NCBI GenBank assembly: GCA_049454855.1
Contig: JBMUAQ010000064.1
Coordinates: forward strand, 1 to 11,912
DNA from: UBA2093 sp049454855
GTDB lineage: Bacteria; Actinomycetota; Acidimicrobiia; Acidimicrobiales; Ilumatobacteraceae
Direction of reading: 5' to 3'
Length of the DNA: 11,912 nucleotides
In this document: one piece after another, positions 1 to 5,960 of the stretch
How the letters are laid out: every line of letters starts with the position of its first letter
Numbering within the stretch: the stretch's first letter is position 1
The notes under the pieces: model-generated
What the model was told of the DNA's origin: nothing
What the model saw: the letters and a program-made list of their open reading frames with translations, nothing else
Database searches by the model: none
Position numbers and translations under genes: made by a program

Positions 1-623
1 CGGGTGGGGTCGAACCACGGCTCGGACTGTCTCGACATGATGGTGTCGAGCGTCCATCCACCCTGTTCCGGGTGCTGTGCGAACGCCGCGTTGTTGACGG
101 TGAGCCACTCTTCCTCGTCGGCACCCGGTTGGAACTCGTCGAGGAGGAGGTCGCCGCGGAGTGCCGCGGTCGCGTCGTCGAGGGGGAGCGACCGGCGCAT
201 CTGCAGCAGCACCCGGCCGGGCTCGAAACCTGCCGCCGTCGCCAGCGACGCATGGGCGTTGTTGGCCTCGAACACCCACCAGTGCACGTGCCCGCCACCC
301 TCGGAGGCCACCACGCCGATGGCCTCGTCGAGAAGGCGCGGACCGATCTCGTGCATGTCGTAGCGATGGTGGGGGTGAACGACGAGGTCAATCCCCCACG
401 ATCCGTTCCCGCGGGACACCTGGCAGTAGCCGACCACGTGCGAGTGACCGGAGTCGCGCGCGATGACACCGGCGAACCCCTTCCGGCCGCCCTCGCGGAG
501 GTCGAGCCACAGATGGTCGCTCATCGGGCGGGTGCCGTCGGCGCGCCAGGCATCATGGAGCAACCTGTCGACCTCGGCTCGTTCGGAGGCGTCGAGACGG
601 CGCCTGACATCGAACGTTCGCAC
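1..623 (-). CDS. mshD: Mycothiol synthase MshD, 5' part (cut by the left window edge)
   Basis: MshD transfers acetyl from acetyl-CoA to Cys-GlcN-Ins, the last step of mycothiol synthesis, in the cytoplasm. The family is about 300 residues with two tandem GNAT domains; 207 codons are visible here and the rest lies beyond base 1. The N-terminal domain (about residues 1-147) contains GYCQVSRGNGSWGIDLVVHP (65-84) and GHVHWWVFEANNAHASLATA (111-130). The second domain begins near residue 170 with the diagnostic VNNAAFAQHPEQGGWT (176-191) and EPWFDP (201-206). I chose the GTG at 623-621 because homology starts there (VRTFDVRRRL) and a TANNNT element lies 6 nt upstream; no Shine-Dalgarno is seen. The acetyl-CoA pyrophosphate loop of the N-terminal domain is degenerate (HHRYDMHEIG, 85-94). 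Known MshD enzymes catalyse with the C-terminal domain, so this need not mean loss of activity. The gene is divergent from nth with 22 bp between start codons. Confidence 0.9.
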   Translation of the reverse strand, partial: MRTFDVRRRLDASERAEVDRLLHDAWRADGTRPMSDHLWLDLREGGRKGFAGVIARDSGHSHVVGYCQVSRGNGSWGIDLVVHPHHRYDMHEIGPRLLDEAIGVVASEGGGHVHWWVFEANNAHASLATAAGFEPGRVLLQMRRSLPLDDATAALRGDLLLDEFQPGADEEEWLTVNNAAFAQHPEQGGWTLDTIMSRQSEPWFDPT

Positions 624-629
624 GCGCAG

Positions 630-635
630 AGGGTA
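630..635 (-). promoter_or_regulatory. Putative -10 element of mshD (leaderless)
   Basis: The minus strand reads TACCCT, matching TANNNT, and ends 6 nt before the mshD GTG. This is the spacing expected if transcription starts at the start codon. It overlaps the nth -10 element on the opposite strand through the palindrome GGTACC (632-637), and both elements use the same TA step at 634-635. I recognise no -35 match. Confidence 0.55.
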
Positions 636-639
636 CCTT
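634..639 (+). promoter_or_regulatory. Putative -10 element of nth (leaderless)
   Basis: TACCTT matches TANNNT and ends 6 nt before the nth GTG at 646. It mirrors the mshD element on the other strand. The two start codons are exactly equidistant from the centre of GGTACC, each 11.5 bp away. It is probably a single symmetric RNA polymerase binding site firing in both directions. Confidence 0.55.
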
Positions 640-645
640 CGGTCC

Positions 646-1308
646 GTGGCAAAGCCGAGAACACCAGCAGGCAGGGCACGCGAGGTCGCACGCCGTCTCG
701 AGGGTCTGTACCCGGCCGCGGAGTGCGAACTGAACCACTCGAACGCATACGAGCTGCTCTCGGCCACCATCCTGTCCGCCCAGTGCACCGATGCGCGGGT
801 CAACATGGTGACGCCGTCACTCTTTGCCCGGTACCCCACCGTGGACGATCTCGCGTCGGCCGACCCGTCCGAGCTCGAGCAGATCATCCGCTCGACCGGC
901 TTCTACCAGTCGAAGGCGCGGAACCTGATCGGCATGGCTCGCCGCGTCGTCGATGCCTACGGGGGCGAGGTGCCCCGTGAACTCGACGACCTCGTCACGC
1001 TGCCCGGTGTCGGGCGCAAGACCGGCAACGTGCTGCGCAGCGTGGTGTGGGACCTCCCTGGTCTCGCGGTCGACACGCACGTGGGGCGCCTGTCGCGGCG
1101 GCTCGGTCTCACGGAGAACGACGACCCGGTGAAGGTGGAGCGCGACCTGAACGGGTTCCTCCCGCCGCAGGAGTGGGGGCGGTTCAGTCTCCGGTTGATC
1201 CTGCACGGCCGTCGGGTGTGCGACGCACGCAAGCCGCGCTGTGACTCGTGCGAGCTCGCCGACATCTGCCCGTCGTCGTCACTGCCGACGCGTGCACACA
1301 AGAAGTAG
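646..1308 (+). CDS. nth: Endonuclease III, DNA glycosylase/AP lyase (Nth)
   Basis: This base-excision-repair enzyme removes oxidised pyrimidines and cleaves the abasic site by beta-elimination. The product is 220 residues, close to the usual family length (about 210-250). The helix-hairpin-helix LPGVGRKTG (119-127) carries the catalytic lysine, Lys125, and VDTHV (142-146) carries the catalytic aspartate, Asp143. The C-terminal [4Fe-4S] motif is complete, with Cys192, Cys199, Cys202 and Cys208 in the classic C-x6-C-x2-C-x5-C spacing. I chose the GTG at 646 because homology begins a few residues later (RAREVARRLEGLYP) and a TANNNT element sits 6 nt upstream. The open frame back to 463 would overlap mshD deeply and is not family-like. 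MutY is excluded as an alternative by the short length and the lack of a C-terminal MutT-like domain. Confidence 0.93.
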   Translation: MAKPRTPAGRAREVARRLEGLYPAAECELNHSNAYELLSATILSAQCTDARVNMVTPSLFARYPTVDDLASADPSELEQIIRSTGFYQSKARNLIGMARRVVDAYGGEVPRELDDLVTLPGVGRKTGNVLRSVVWDLPGLAVDTHVGRLSRRLGLTENDDPVKVERDLNGFLPPQEWGRFSLRLILHGRRVCDARKPRCDSCELADICPSSSLPTRAHKK

Positions 1309-1311
1309 CCT
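1306..1311 (+). promoter_or_regulatory. Putative -10 element of the 64-residue gene, overlapping the nth stop
   Basis: TAGCCT matches TANNNT and ends 7 nt before the ATG at 1319. Its first three bases are the TAG stop codon of nth, so one sequence may serve as translational stop and promoter core. No Shine-Dalgarno is visible between it and the ATG. Confidence 0.45.
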
Positions 1312-1318
1312 CGCCGCG

Positions 1319-1513
1319 ATGTCACTCGACACGGTGCGTGCGGAACTGTCGGCCTCTGCCGAGGCGGTGGAGCGCTACCGCACGAGGATCGCAGGTCTCA
1401 TCGATGGCCTCGGGCCCGACCAGGAGGACCTCGCCTCCGCCATGTACGAGGCCGAGCGGGCGTTGCTGTCGGCCCACAGGCTGCTGCTGCGGGCCGAGAA
1501 ATCGGCGCGCTAG
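1319..1513 (+). CDS. Uncharacterised 64-residue helical protein
   Basis: I do not recognise a family. The product is small, charged and lacks Cys, a signal peptide or a membrane segment. It reads as two amphipathic helices (about residues 2-29 and 36-62) joined by GLGPDQED (30-37), so a helical hairpin or small coiled-coil dimer is likely. The ATG at 1319 is preferred because a TANNNT lies 7 nt upstream and earlier in-frame codons fall inside the nth coding sequence. It lies 10 bp after nth and 28 bp before hisC, in the same direction, but has its own promoter-like element. Coding is supported by base composition: most codons end in G or C and the reading looks protein-like (AMYEAERALLSAHRLLLRAE). 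The function is unknown. Confidence 0.7.
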   Translation: MSLDTVRAELSASAEAVERYRTRIAGLIDGLGPDQEDLASAMYEAERALLSAHRLLLRAEKSAR

Positions 1514-1529
1514 CGGGACGCGCCGACAG

Positions 1530-1535
1530 TAGGTT
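1530..1535 (+). promoter_or_regulatory. Putative -10 element of the hisC-hisF operon (leaderless)
   Basis: TAGGTT matches TANNNT and ends 6 nt before the hisC GTG at 1542, the same geometry as at nth. It falls in the 28-bp gap after the 64-residue gene. There is no room for a leader peptide or attenuator, so control of this histidine cluster is not by a classical his leader. Confidence 0.5.
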
Positions 1536-1541
1536 GGCCCC

Positions 1542-2612
1542 GTGAGCAGGCCCGAGCCGCGTCCGCAGATCGTGGCGATGTCGAACTACCACTCGCCGCA
1601 GGTTGACGTGCCGGTGCGCCTGAACACGAACGAGTCACCGTTCCCCCCGCCCCCGGGATGGACCGAGGAACTCGGCCGGATCGCGGCAACGCTGGAGTGG
1701 AACAGGTATCCCGACCGGTCCGCACACGTACTCAGGGAGCGGGTCGCCGCCCGTCACGGGGTGGACCCCGCGAATGTGATTGTGGGCAACGGGTCGAACG
1801 AGGTCCTCCAGATGCTGCTGCTCGCCTACGGCGGTCACGGACGCAAGGTCGCGGTGTTCGAGCCCACCTACCAGATGTACTCACAGATCGCGCGTGTCAC
1901 CGGCGCCGAGGTTGTGAAGGGGGAGAGGCGCGCCGATTTCACCCTGGACCCCATGGAGATCGTGCGGCTGACCGAACGCGAGAGACCCGCGGTCACGTTC
2001 CTCTGCAACCCGAACAACCCCACCGGCACGGTGGAGCCCCGTGCGAACCTCGAGACACTGCTCGAGTCTCCGGCCGGGCTCGTGGTGGTGGACGAGGCGT
2101 ACGCGGAGTTCTCCGAATGGTCGGCGGTCGACATGGTGACCGACCGTGGCAATCTGGTCGTCACGCGCACGTTCTCGAAGACGCTCTCCCTTGCAGCCCT
2201 CAGGGTGGGCTACGCGGTGGCCCCTCGCGCGGTGGTGGAGGCGATGGAGGTCGCATCGCTGCCGTACCACCTCGATGCGTTCAAGCAGGCCGCGACGGTG
2301 GCCGCGCTCGGGCACACCGCGGCCCTGGAGGACAATGTGGCCTTCATCCGCAACGAGCGCGGGAGGATCGCGCGGTCGCTGGCGGAGGCCGGATGCGAGG
2401 TGTGGCCGAGCGGGGCGAACTTCGTGCTGTTCCGTCCCCCGGGCCGCAGGTCGGCCGAGGTGTGGGCGGGTCTGCTGGAGCGCGGCATCCTCGTGCGGGA
2501 CTGCTCGTCCTGGCCGGGGCTCGAGGGATGTCTGCGTGTCACGGTGGGCCACGAGGCGGAGAACCGTCTGTTCGTGTCCGCGCTGTCGGAATTGGTTGCC
2601 GAAACCCGCTGA
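1542..2612 (+). CDS. hisC: Histidinol-phosphate aminotransferase
   Basis: HisC is a PLP-dependent fold-type I enzyme that transfers an amino group from glutamate to imidazole-acetol phosphate, giving histidinol phosphate. The 356-residue product has the usual family length. Visible signatures are LNTNESPFPPP (28-38), the substrate/PLP loop CNPNNPTG (155-162), VVVDEAYAEF (181-190) with PLP-contacting Asp184 and Tyr187, and TFSKTLSLAALRVGY (210-224) with the Schiff-base Lys213 and phosphate-binding Arg221. The GTG start fits homology, which begins soon after (PQIVAMSNYH), and the TANNNT 6 nt upstream. It is the first histidine gene here. hisD, often upstream of hisC in actinobacteria, is replaced by nth and a small gene. 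Related aminotransferases that accept aromatic substrates exist, but the his context makes HisC the best call. Confidence 0.93.
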   Translation: MSRPEPRPQIVAMSNYHSPQVDVPVRLNTNESPFPPPPGWTEELGRIAATLEWNRYPDRSAHVLRERVAARHGVDPANVIVGNGSNEVLQMLLLAYGGHGRKVAVFEPTYQMYSQIARVTGAEVVKGERRADFTLDPMEIVRLTERERPAVTFLCNPNNPTGTVEPRANLETLLESPAGLVVVDEAYAEFSEWSAVDMVTDRGNLVVTRTFSKTLSLAALRVGYAVAPRAVVEAMEVASLPYHLDAFKQAATVAALGHTAALEDNVAFIRNERGRIARSLAEAGCEVWPSGANFVLFRPPGRRSAEVWAGLLERGILVRDCSSWPGLEGCLRVTVGHEAENRLFVSALSELVAETR

Positions 2613-2620
2613 CCCACGGC

Positions 2621-2626
2621 GAGAAT
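2621..2626 (+). promoter_or_regulatory. Weak candidate -10 element before hisB
   Basis: GAGAAT ends 6 nt before the hisB ATG. It keeps the A and final T that matter most in a -10 hexamer but lacks the first T. It sits in the 20-bp gap after hisC, the only gap in the hisC-hisF run. It could be a secondary internal promoter, or chance, with hisB simply read from the hisC transcript. Confidence 0.25.
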
Positions 2627-2632
2627 GGGTGC

Positions 2633-3226
2633 ATGAGCCGCACCGCCCAGCGCAGCCGCAACACGAAGGAGACCCGCATCGAGGTGTCGGTCGACCTCGA
2701 CGGCACAGGGACGTCGCGTGTGTCCACCGGCATCCCCTTCTACGACCACATGCTCGACCAACTGGCACGTCACGGCGGGTTCGATCTCGTCGTCGAGGCC
2801 GAGGGCGACCTGCACATCGACACCCACCACACGGTGGAGGACGTCGCCATCGCCGTCGGCGAGGCGATCCGTGACGCGCTCGGTGACAAGGCCGGGGTGC
2901 GGCGGTTCGCGAGCGGCTCGTTCCCGCTCGACGAGGCACTGGTGGAGATCGCACTCGACCTGAGCGGTCGCCCGTTCGTGGCATGGGACGTTCCCCTGCC
3001 CGAGTGCCTGCCTCTCGGGAACCCCGCCTTCGACCCGTCGCTCGCTGAGCACGCGGTGTCGTCGCTCGCAACATCGGCCGGAATCACGCTGCATGTGAAC
3101 CTGAAGGCGGGACGCAACGTGCACCACATCATCGAGGCCACCTTCAAGGGTCTCGCGCGGTGCCTGCGTGACGCCGTGCGTGTCGAGTCCACGGGGGTGC
3201 CCTCCACGAAGGGCACTCTCTCGTGA
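2633..3226 (+). CDS. hisB: Imidazoleglycerol-phosphate dehydratase (monofunctional)
   Basis: This manganese enzyme dehydrates imidazoleglycerol phosphate to imidazole-acetol phosphate, the step before HisC. The 197-residue protein is a standard single-domain IGPD, without the N-terminal phosphatase domain of the E. coli bifunctional form. Family signatures are FYDHMLDQLARHGGFDL (36-52), DTHHTVEDVAIAVGEA (63-78, metal ligands His65, His66 and Glu69), PLDEALVEIALDLSGRP (98-114) and the second metal half-site GRNVHHIIEATFKGL (160-174, His164, His165, Glu168). The ATG at 2633 lies 20 bp after the hisC stop. The frame stays open far upstream inside hisC, but that part is out-of-frame hisC sequence. 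Its stop overlaps the hisH start by 4 bp (GTGA). Confidence 0.95.
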   Translation: MSRTAQRSRNTKETRIEVSVDLDGTGTSRVSTGIPFYDHMLDQLARHGGFDLVVEAEGDLHIDTHHTVEDVAIAVGEAIRDALGDKAGVRRFASGSFPLDEALVEIALDLSGRPFVAWDVPLPECLPLGNPAFDPSLAEHAVSSLATSAGITLHVNLKAGRNVHHIIEATFKGLARCLRDAVRVESTGVPSTKGTLS

Positions 3227-3840
3227 CCGGCCCGCGCGTCGCGGTCCTCGACTACGGGATAGGAAACCTCCGCTCGGCAGAGAAGGCACTGCTGCGGGCC
3301 GGCGCCGACGCCGTCCTCACCACCGACCCCGCGGTCGCGGACTCCGCCGACGCGGTGGTTCTTCCGGGGGTCGGTGCGTTCGGTGCGTGCATGGATGCAC
3401 TCCGAGCGAGCGGCCTCGAGGGCTGCGTGCACGCGGCAGTGGCCGACGGTCGACCGTTCCTCGGCATCTGCGTGGGCATGCAGATGCTCTTCGACTCGAG
3501 TGACGAGGACCCCGCGCACTCCGGTCTCGGGGTGATCCCCGGCCGGGTGGAGTGGATTCCCGCGGGTGTGCCGCGGCCGCAGATGCAGTGGAACCGTCTC
3601 GACGTGCGCACCCCCGACCCGGTGCTGGAGGGCCTCGGCAGCGAACCGTGGATGTACTTCGTGCACTCCCTGCACGGTGTCCCCGACGACCCCTCGCACG
3701 TGGTGGCCACCGTCCGCTACGGGGGAGAGGTGAACGTGGCGTTCCGCAGGGGGAACGTGTTCGCGGTGCAGTTCCACCCGGAGAAGTCCGCCGCCGCGGG
3801 CATCGCCCTGCTCGCGAACTTCGTGGGGTCGGCCGCATGA
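3223..3840 (+). CDS. hisH: Imidazole glycerol phosphate synthase, glutaminase subunit
   Basis: HisH hydrolyses glutamine and channels ammonia to HisF, which uses it to form imidazoleglycerol phosphate and AICAR. The 205-residue product is a class I glutamine amidotransferase: DYGIGNLRS (10-18), oxyanion loop PGVGAFG (48-54), nucleophile elbow GICVGMQMLF (81-90) with Cys83, and QFHPEKS (183-189) with His185 and Glu187 completing the triad. One oddity is PQMQWN (119-124), where the family usually has PH[IM]GWN. The GTG start overlaps the hisB stop (GTGA), and a weak AAGGG at 3209-3213 lies 9 nt upstream, so re-initiation after hisB is likely. Its own stop overlaps hisA in ATGA. Confidence 0.94.
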   Translation: MTGPRVAVLDYGIGNLRSAEKALLRAGADAVLTTDPAVADSADAVVLPGVGAFGACMDALRASGLEGCVHAAVADGRPFLGICVGMQMLFDSSDEDPAHSGLGVIPGRVEWIPAGVPRPQMQWNRLDVRTPDPVLEGLGSEPWMYFVHSLHGVPDDPSHVVATVRYGGEVNVAFRRGNVFAVQFHPEKSAAAGIALLANFVGSAA

Positions 3841-4547
3841 ACCTGTTCCCCGCGATCGACCTGCTCGGGGGCCGCGTGGTGCGCCTGCGTCAGGGCGACT
3901 ATGACGACACCACTTTCTACGGTGACGACCCGGTGAGCACTGCCCTGCGTTTCGTCGACGAGGGTGCGGCATGGGTGCACATGGTCGATCTCGATGCCGC
4001 GCGCAGCGGGGTGGGGACCAACCGTCCCGTGATTGCCGCGGTCGCGGCCGCGCTCGCGGGCCGTGCACGACTGCAGGTGGGAGGCGGGGTGCGCGGCACC
4101 GGGGATGCGCGCGAACTGGCGGCGGCTGGTGTGTCGCGAGTCGTCATGGGTTCGGCGGCCGTCGAGAACCCGTCGTTGGTGGACGCGGTGTCCCGCCTCG
4201 TGGAGGTCGCGGTCGGCCTCGACCACCGGGAGGGGACGGTGGCCACACACGGGTGGACGCAGTCGTCGGGTGTGATGCTCGCCGACATGCTCGGACGCTT
4301 CCCGTCGGCCGCGGCGTTCGTGATCACCGACATCTCGCGCGACGGGATGCTCATGGGCCCCGACACCGAGGGTCTCGCGGCAGCCGCCGGCGTGTCGCCG
4401 GTGCCGGTGGTGGCGAGCGGCGGGGTGGGGAGCCTCGATGACCTGCGCGCGCTCGCACGCGTGCCGGCACTGGCCGGCGTGATAGTGGGCAAGGCCCTGT
4501 ACGAGAACCGGTTCACGGTGTCAGAAGCAATCGGGGCGCTGTCGTGA
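3837..4547 (+). CDS. hisA: ProFAR isomerase, HisA (possible PriA-type enzyme)
   Basis: HisA is a (beta-alpha)8 barrel that isomerises ProFAR to PRFAR, the substrate of HisH-HisF. The 236-residue product has FPAIDLLGGRVVRL (4-17) with catalytic Asp8, VDLDAARSG (50-58), the phosphate loop VGGGVR (81-86), VGLDHREG (126-133) with the second catalytic Asp129, ITDISRDGML (163-172) and ASGGVGSLDDL (193-203). Many actinobacteria use a dual HisA/TrpF enzyme (PriA). Here loop 1 reads RQGDYDDTTFYGDDP, like ordinary HisA rather than the GAAG type I remember from PriA, while HGW (138-140) resembles the PriA RGW region. Dual function is therefore unresolved. The ATG overlaps the hisH stop (ATGA), and the stop overlaps hisF (GTGA). 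Confidence 0.92.
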   Translation: MNLFPAIDLLGGRVVRLRQGDYDDTTFYGDDPVSTALRFVDEGAAWVHMVDLDAARSGVGTNRPVIAAVAAALAGRARLQVGGGVRGTGDARELAAAGVSRVVMGSAAVENPSLVDAVSRLVEVAVGLDHREGTVATHGWTQSSGVMLADMLGRFPSAAAFVITDISRDGMLMGPDTEGLAAAAGVSPVPVVASGGVGSLDDLRALARVPALAGVIVGKALYENRFTVSEAIGALS

Positions 4548-5320
4548 GCCCCGACGTGGTGGCGCGGGTGATCCCGTGTCTCGACGTGACCGACGGCCGC
4601 GTGGTGAAAGGGGTCAACTTCGTCGGCCTGCGCGACGCGGGTGACCCGGTGGAGCTCGCCTCGCGCTACGACGCACAGGGCGCCGACGAGATCGTGTTCC
4701 TCGACATCACCGCGTCGTCCGACCGGCGCGCAACCATGGTGGACGTCGTGTCGCGCACCGCGGACGAGGTGTTCATCCCGCTCACGGTCGGCGGCGGCGT
4801 GAGGGAGCTCGCGAATGCGCGTGCACTCCTGCGCGCCGGGGCCGACAAGGTCAGCGTGAACACGAGTGCCGTGGAACGACCGGCACTCATCACCGAGATC
4901 GCGGCCGAGTTCGGTTCACAGTGCGTGGTGTGCGCAGTCGACGCCAAGTACAACCCCTCCACCGGCGGCTGGGAGGTGCACCTCCACGGCGGACGCACTC
5001 CGACGGGCATCGATGCCGTGCAGTGGGCGGAGCGCGCGGTGTCGCTCGGGGCGGGGGAGATCCTCCTCACGTCCATGGACCGCGACGGCACCCGTGACGG
5101 CTACGACACGGCGCTCACGCGGGCGGTGAGCTCGGCGGTCGGCGTGCCGGTGATCGCGAGCGGCGGTGTGGGCGAACTCGGCCACCTTGTGGCGGGCATC
5201 ACCGAGGGCGGCGCAACCGGTGTGCTCGCCGCGTCGATTTTCCACTTCGGGGAGCACACGGTGGCCGATGCCAAGCGTGCAATGGCGGCCGCGGGTGTCC
5301 GCGTTCGCCCCTCAGCCTGA
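4544..5320 (+). CDS. hisF: Imidazole glycerol phosphate synthase, cyclase subunit
   Basis: HisF takes PRFAR and ammonia from HisH and forms imidazoleglycerol phosphate plus AICAR. The 258-residue barrel shows RVIPCLDVTDGRVVKGVNF (8-26) with catalytic Asp14, DPVELASRYDAQGADEIVFL (44-63 region), VGGGVR (82-87), VNTSAVERP (105-113), AVDAKYN (131-137) with the second catalytic Asp133, the HisF hallmark LLTSMDRDGT (174-183) and ASGGVGEL. The paired Asp residues and full length indicate an intact enzyme. The GTG start overlaps the hisA stop, and no strong Shine-Dalgarno is seen, so translation is probably coupled. The last 9 bp overlap the 3' end of the convergent hydrolase gene, which leaves no intergenic terminator. 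Confidence 0.95.
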   Translation: MSPDVVARVIPCLDVTDGRVVKGVNFVGLRDAGDPVELASRYDAQGADEIVFLDITASSDRRATMVDVVSRTADEVFIPLTVGGGVRELANARALLRAGADKVSVNTSAVERPALITEIAAEFGSQCVVCAVDAKYNPSTGGWEVHLHGGRTPTGIDAVQWAERAVSLGAGEILLTSMDRDGTRDGYDTALTRAVSSAVGVPVIASGGVGELGHLVAGITEGGATGVLAASIFHFGEHTVADAKRAMAAAGVRVRPSA

Positions 5321-5935
5321 CGCCAGCAGCACCTCGAGGGCGGCGCGGCACTGTTCCGCCGCACCGGTGGCGATGAAGTGGTCCACACCCTCGAGCACCG
5401 TCACCGACGTGTTGTTCCACCCTGCCGTGCACGCATGCATCGCTTCCACGGTGGAGAACTGGTCGTGGCGCGGGAGCAGAATGTGCTTGGGGCGGTGGTC
5501 ACGCGCCGCGACCGGGGCGGGCTCCAGCATCCCCACGGGTGGCGCGACTGCCAGCCACCCGGCCGCCGATGGGTACGACACGTTGAGGCCCACCGCGGCG
5601 CCGAAGGAGTAGCCCGCCAACACGAGGGGGAGTGACTCCTCGACGAGTCCGACGAAGTCGCACGCGGCCGCGAGGTCGAGTCGCTCGGCGCCGCCCCCGT
5701 CGTGTTCGCCGGGGCTCTGTCCGGCGCCGCGGAAGTCGGGCGCGATGGAGTGGCATCCGCACGCAGCCGCTGCCTCCTGGAGCGAACGGACCACGTTGTT
5801 CCAGCGGTCACCGCCGTGTGCGGGATGGGGGTGTCCGATCACCACGAACCCCCGCGCGTCTCCTTCTGCCCACACGACATCGGCGGCGAGTTCGAGGCCG
5901 TCGATGGTGACGAGGGAAACGGTTTCGGGGACCAC
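5312..5935 (-). CDS. Alpha/beta-fold hydrolase interrupting the his cluster
   Basis: This is a soluble 207-residue serine hydrolase of the small single-domain type resembling COG2945. The oxyanion region is GHPHPAHGGDRWNNVV (34-49), followed by APDFRGAGQS (65-74). The nucleophile elbow GYSFG (108-112) supplies Ser110, PRHD (155-158) the likely acid Asp158, and GVDHF (183-187) the catalytic His186. No signal peptide or membrane segment is visible, so it should be cytoplasmic. The substrate cannot be read from sequence; ester or lactone hydrolysis is the general expectation. The GTG at 5935 is supported by a TANNNT element 8 nt upstream on the minus strand. It lies between hisF (tail-to-tail, 9-bp overlap) and hisI (head-to-head, 25 bp between starts). 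A histidine-related role is possible but has no direct support. Confidence 0.85.
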   Translation of the reverse strand: MVPETVSLVTIDGLELAADVVWAEGDARGFVVIGHPHPAHGGDRWNNVVRSLQEAAAACGCHSIAPDFRGAGQSPGEHDGGGAERLDLAAACDFVGLVEESLPLVLAGYSFGAAVGLNVSYPSAAGWLAVAPPVGMLEPAPVAARDHRPKHILLPRHDQFSTVEAMHACTAGWNNTSVTVLEGVDHFIATGAAEQCRAALEVLLASG

Positions 5936-5943
5936 GGGACATG

Positions 5944-5949
5944 ACGGTA
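5944..5949 (-). promoter_or_regulatory. Putative -10 element of the alpha/beta hydrolase gene
   Basis: The minus strand reads TACCGT, matching TANNNT, and ends 8 nt before the GTG at 5935. It is one half of the perfect 10-bp palindrome ACGGTACCGT (5944-5953), whose other strand provides the hisI element with an identical sequence. The two share the TA step at 5948-5949. Confidence 0.5.
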
Positions 5950-5953
5950 CCGT
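5948..5953 (+). promoter_or_regulatory. Putative -10 element of the hisI-trpE-ygfZ operon
   Basis: TACCGT matches TANNNT and ends 7 nt before the hisI ATG at 5961. It overlaps the hydrolase element inside ACGGTACCGT (5944-5953). The AGGAA at 5956-5960 touches the ATG directly, too close to act as a Shine-Dalgarno, which again favours leaderless translation. Confidence 0.5.
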
Positions 5954-5960
5954 TCAGGAA

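Noticed and set aside
463..645. Upstream start for nth at 463
   Set aside because: It would overlap most of the mshD N-terminal coding region, adds an Arg/Ser-rich non-family sequence, and ignores the GTG at 646 with its TANNNT element.
72..980. Plus-strand 302-codon frame across mshD and nth
   Set aside because: It runs antisense to mshD and then out of frame with nth. Both of those genes have clear family motifs, and this frame has none.
1658..2632. Long N-terminal extension of the hisB frame through hisC
   Set aside because: The extension is out-of-frame hisC sequence and is low-complexity and Arg/Gly-rich. HisB homology begins right at the ATG at 2633 and gives a normal 197-residue protein.
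2210..3289. Minus-strand 359-codon frame opposite hisC/hisB
   Set aside because: It is antisense to two certain genes, with no domain recognised in translation; it is a GC-driven shadow frame.
5335..5365. Possible terminator hairpin (GCGGCG ... CGCCGC) near the hisF/hydrolase junction
   Set aside because: The stem is short, lies within hydrolase codons, and has no U-tract. Such complementarity is common at this GC content.
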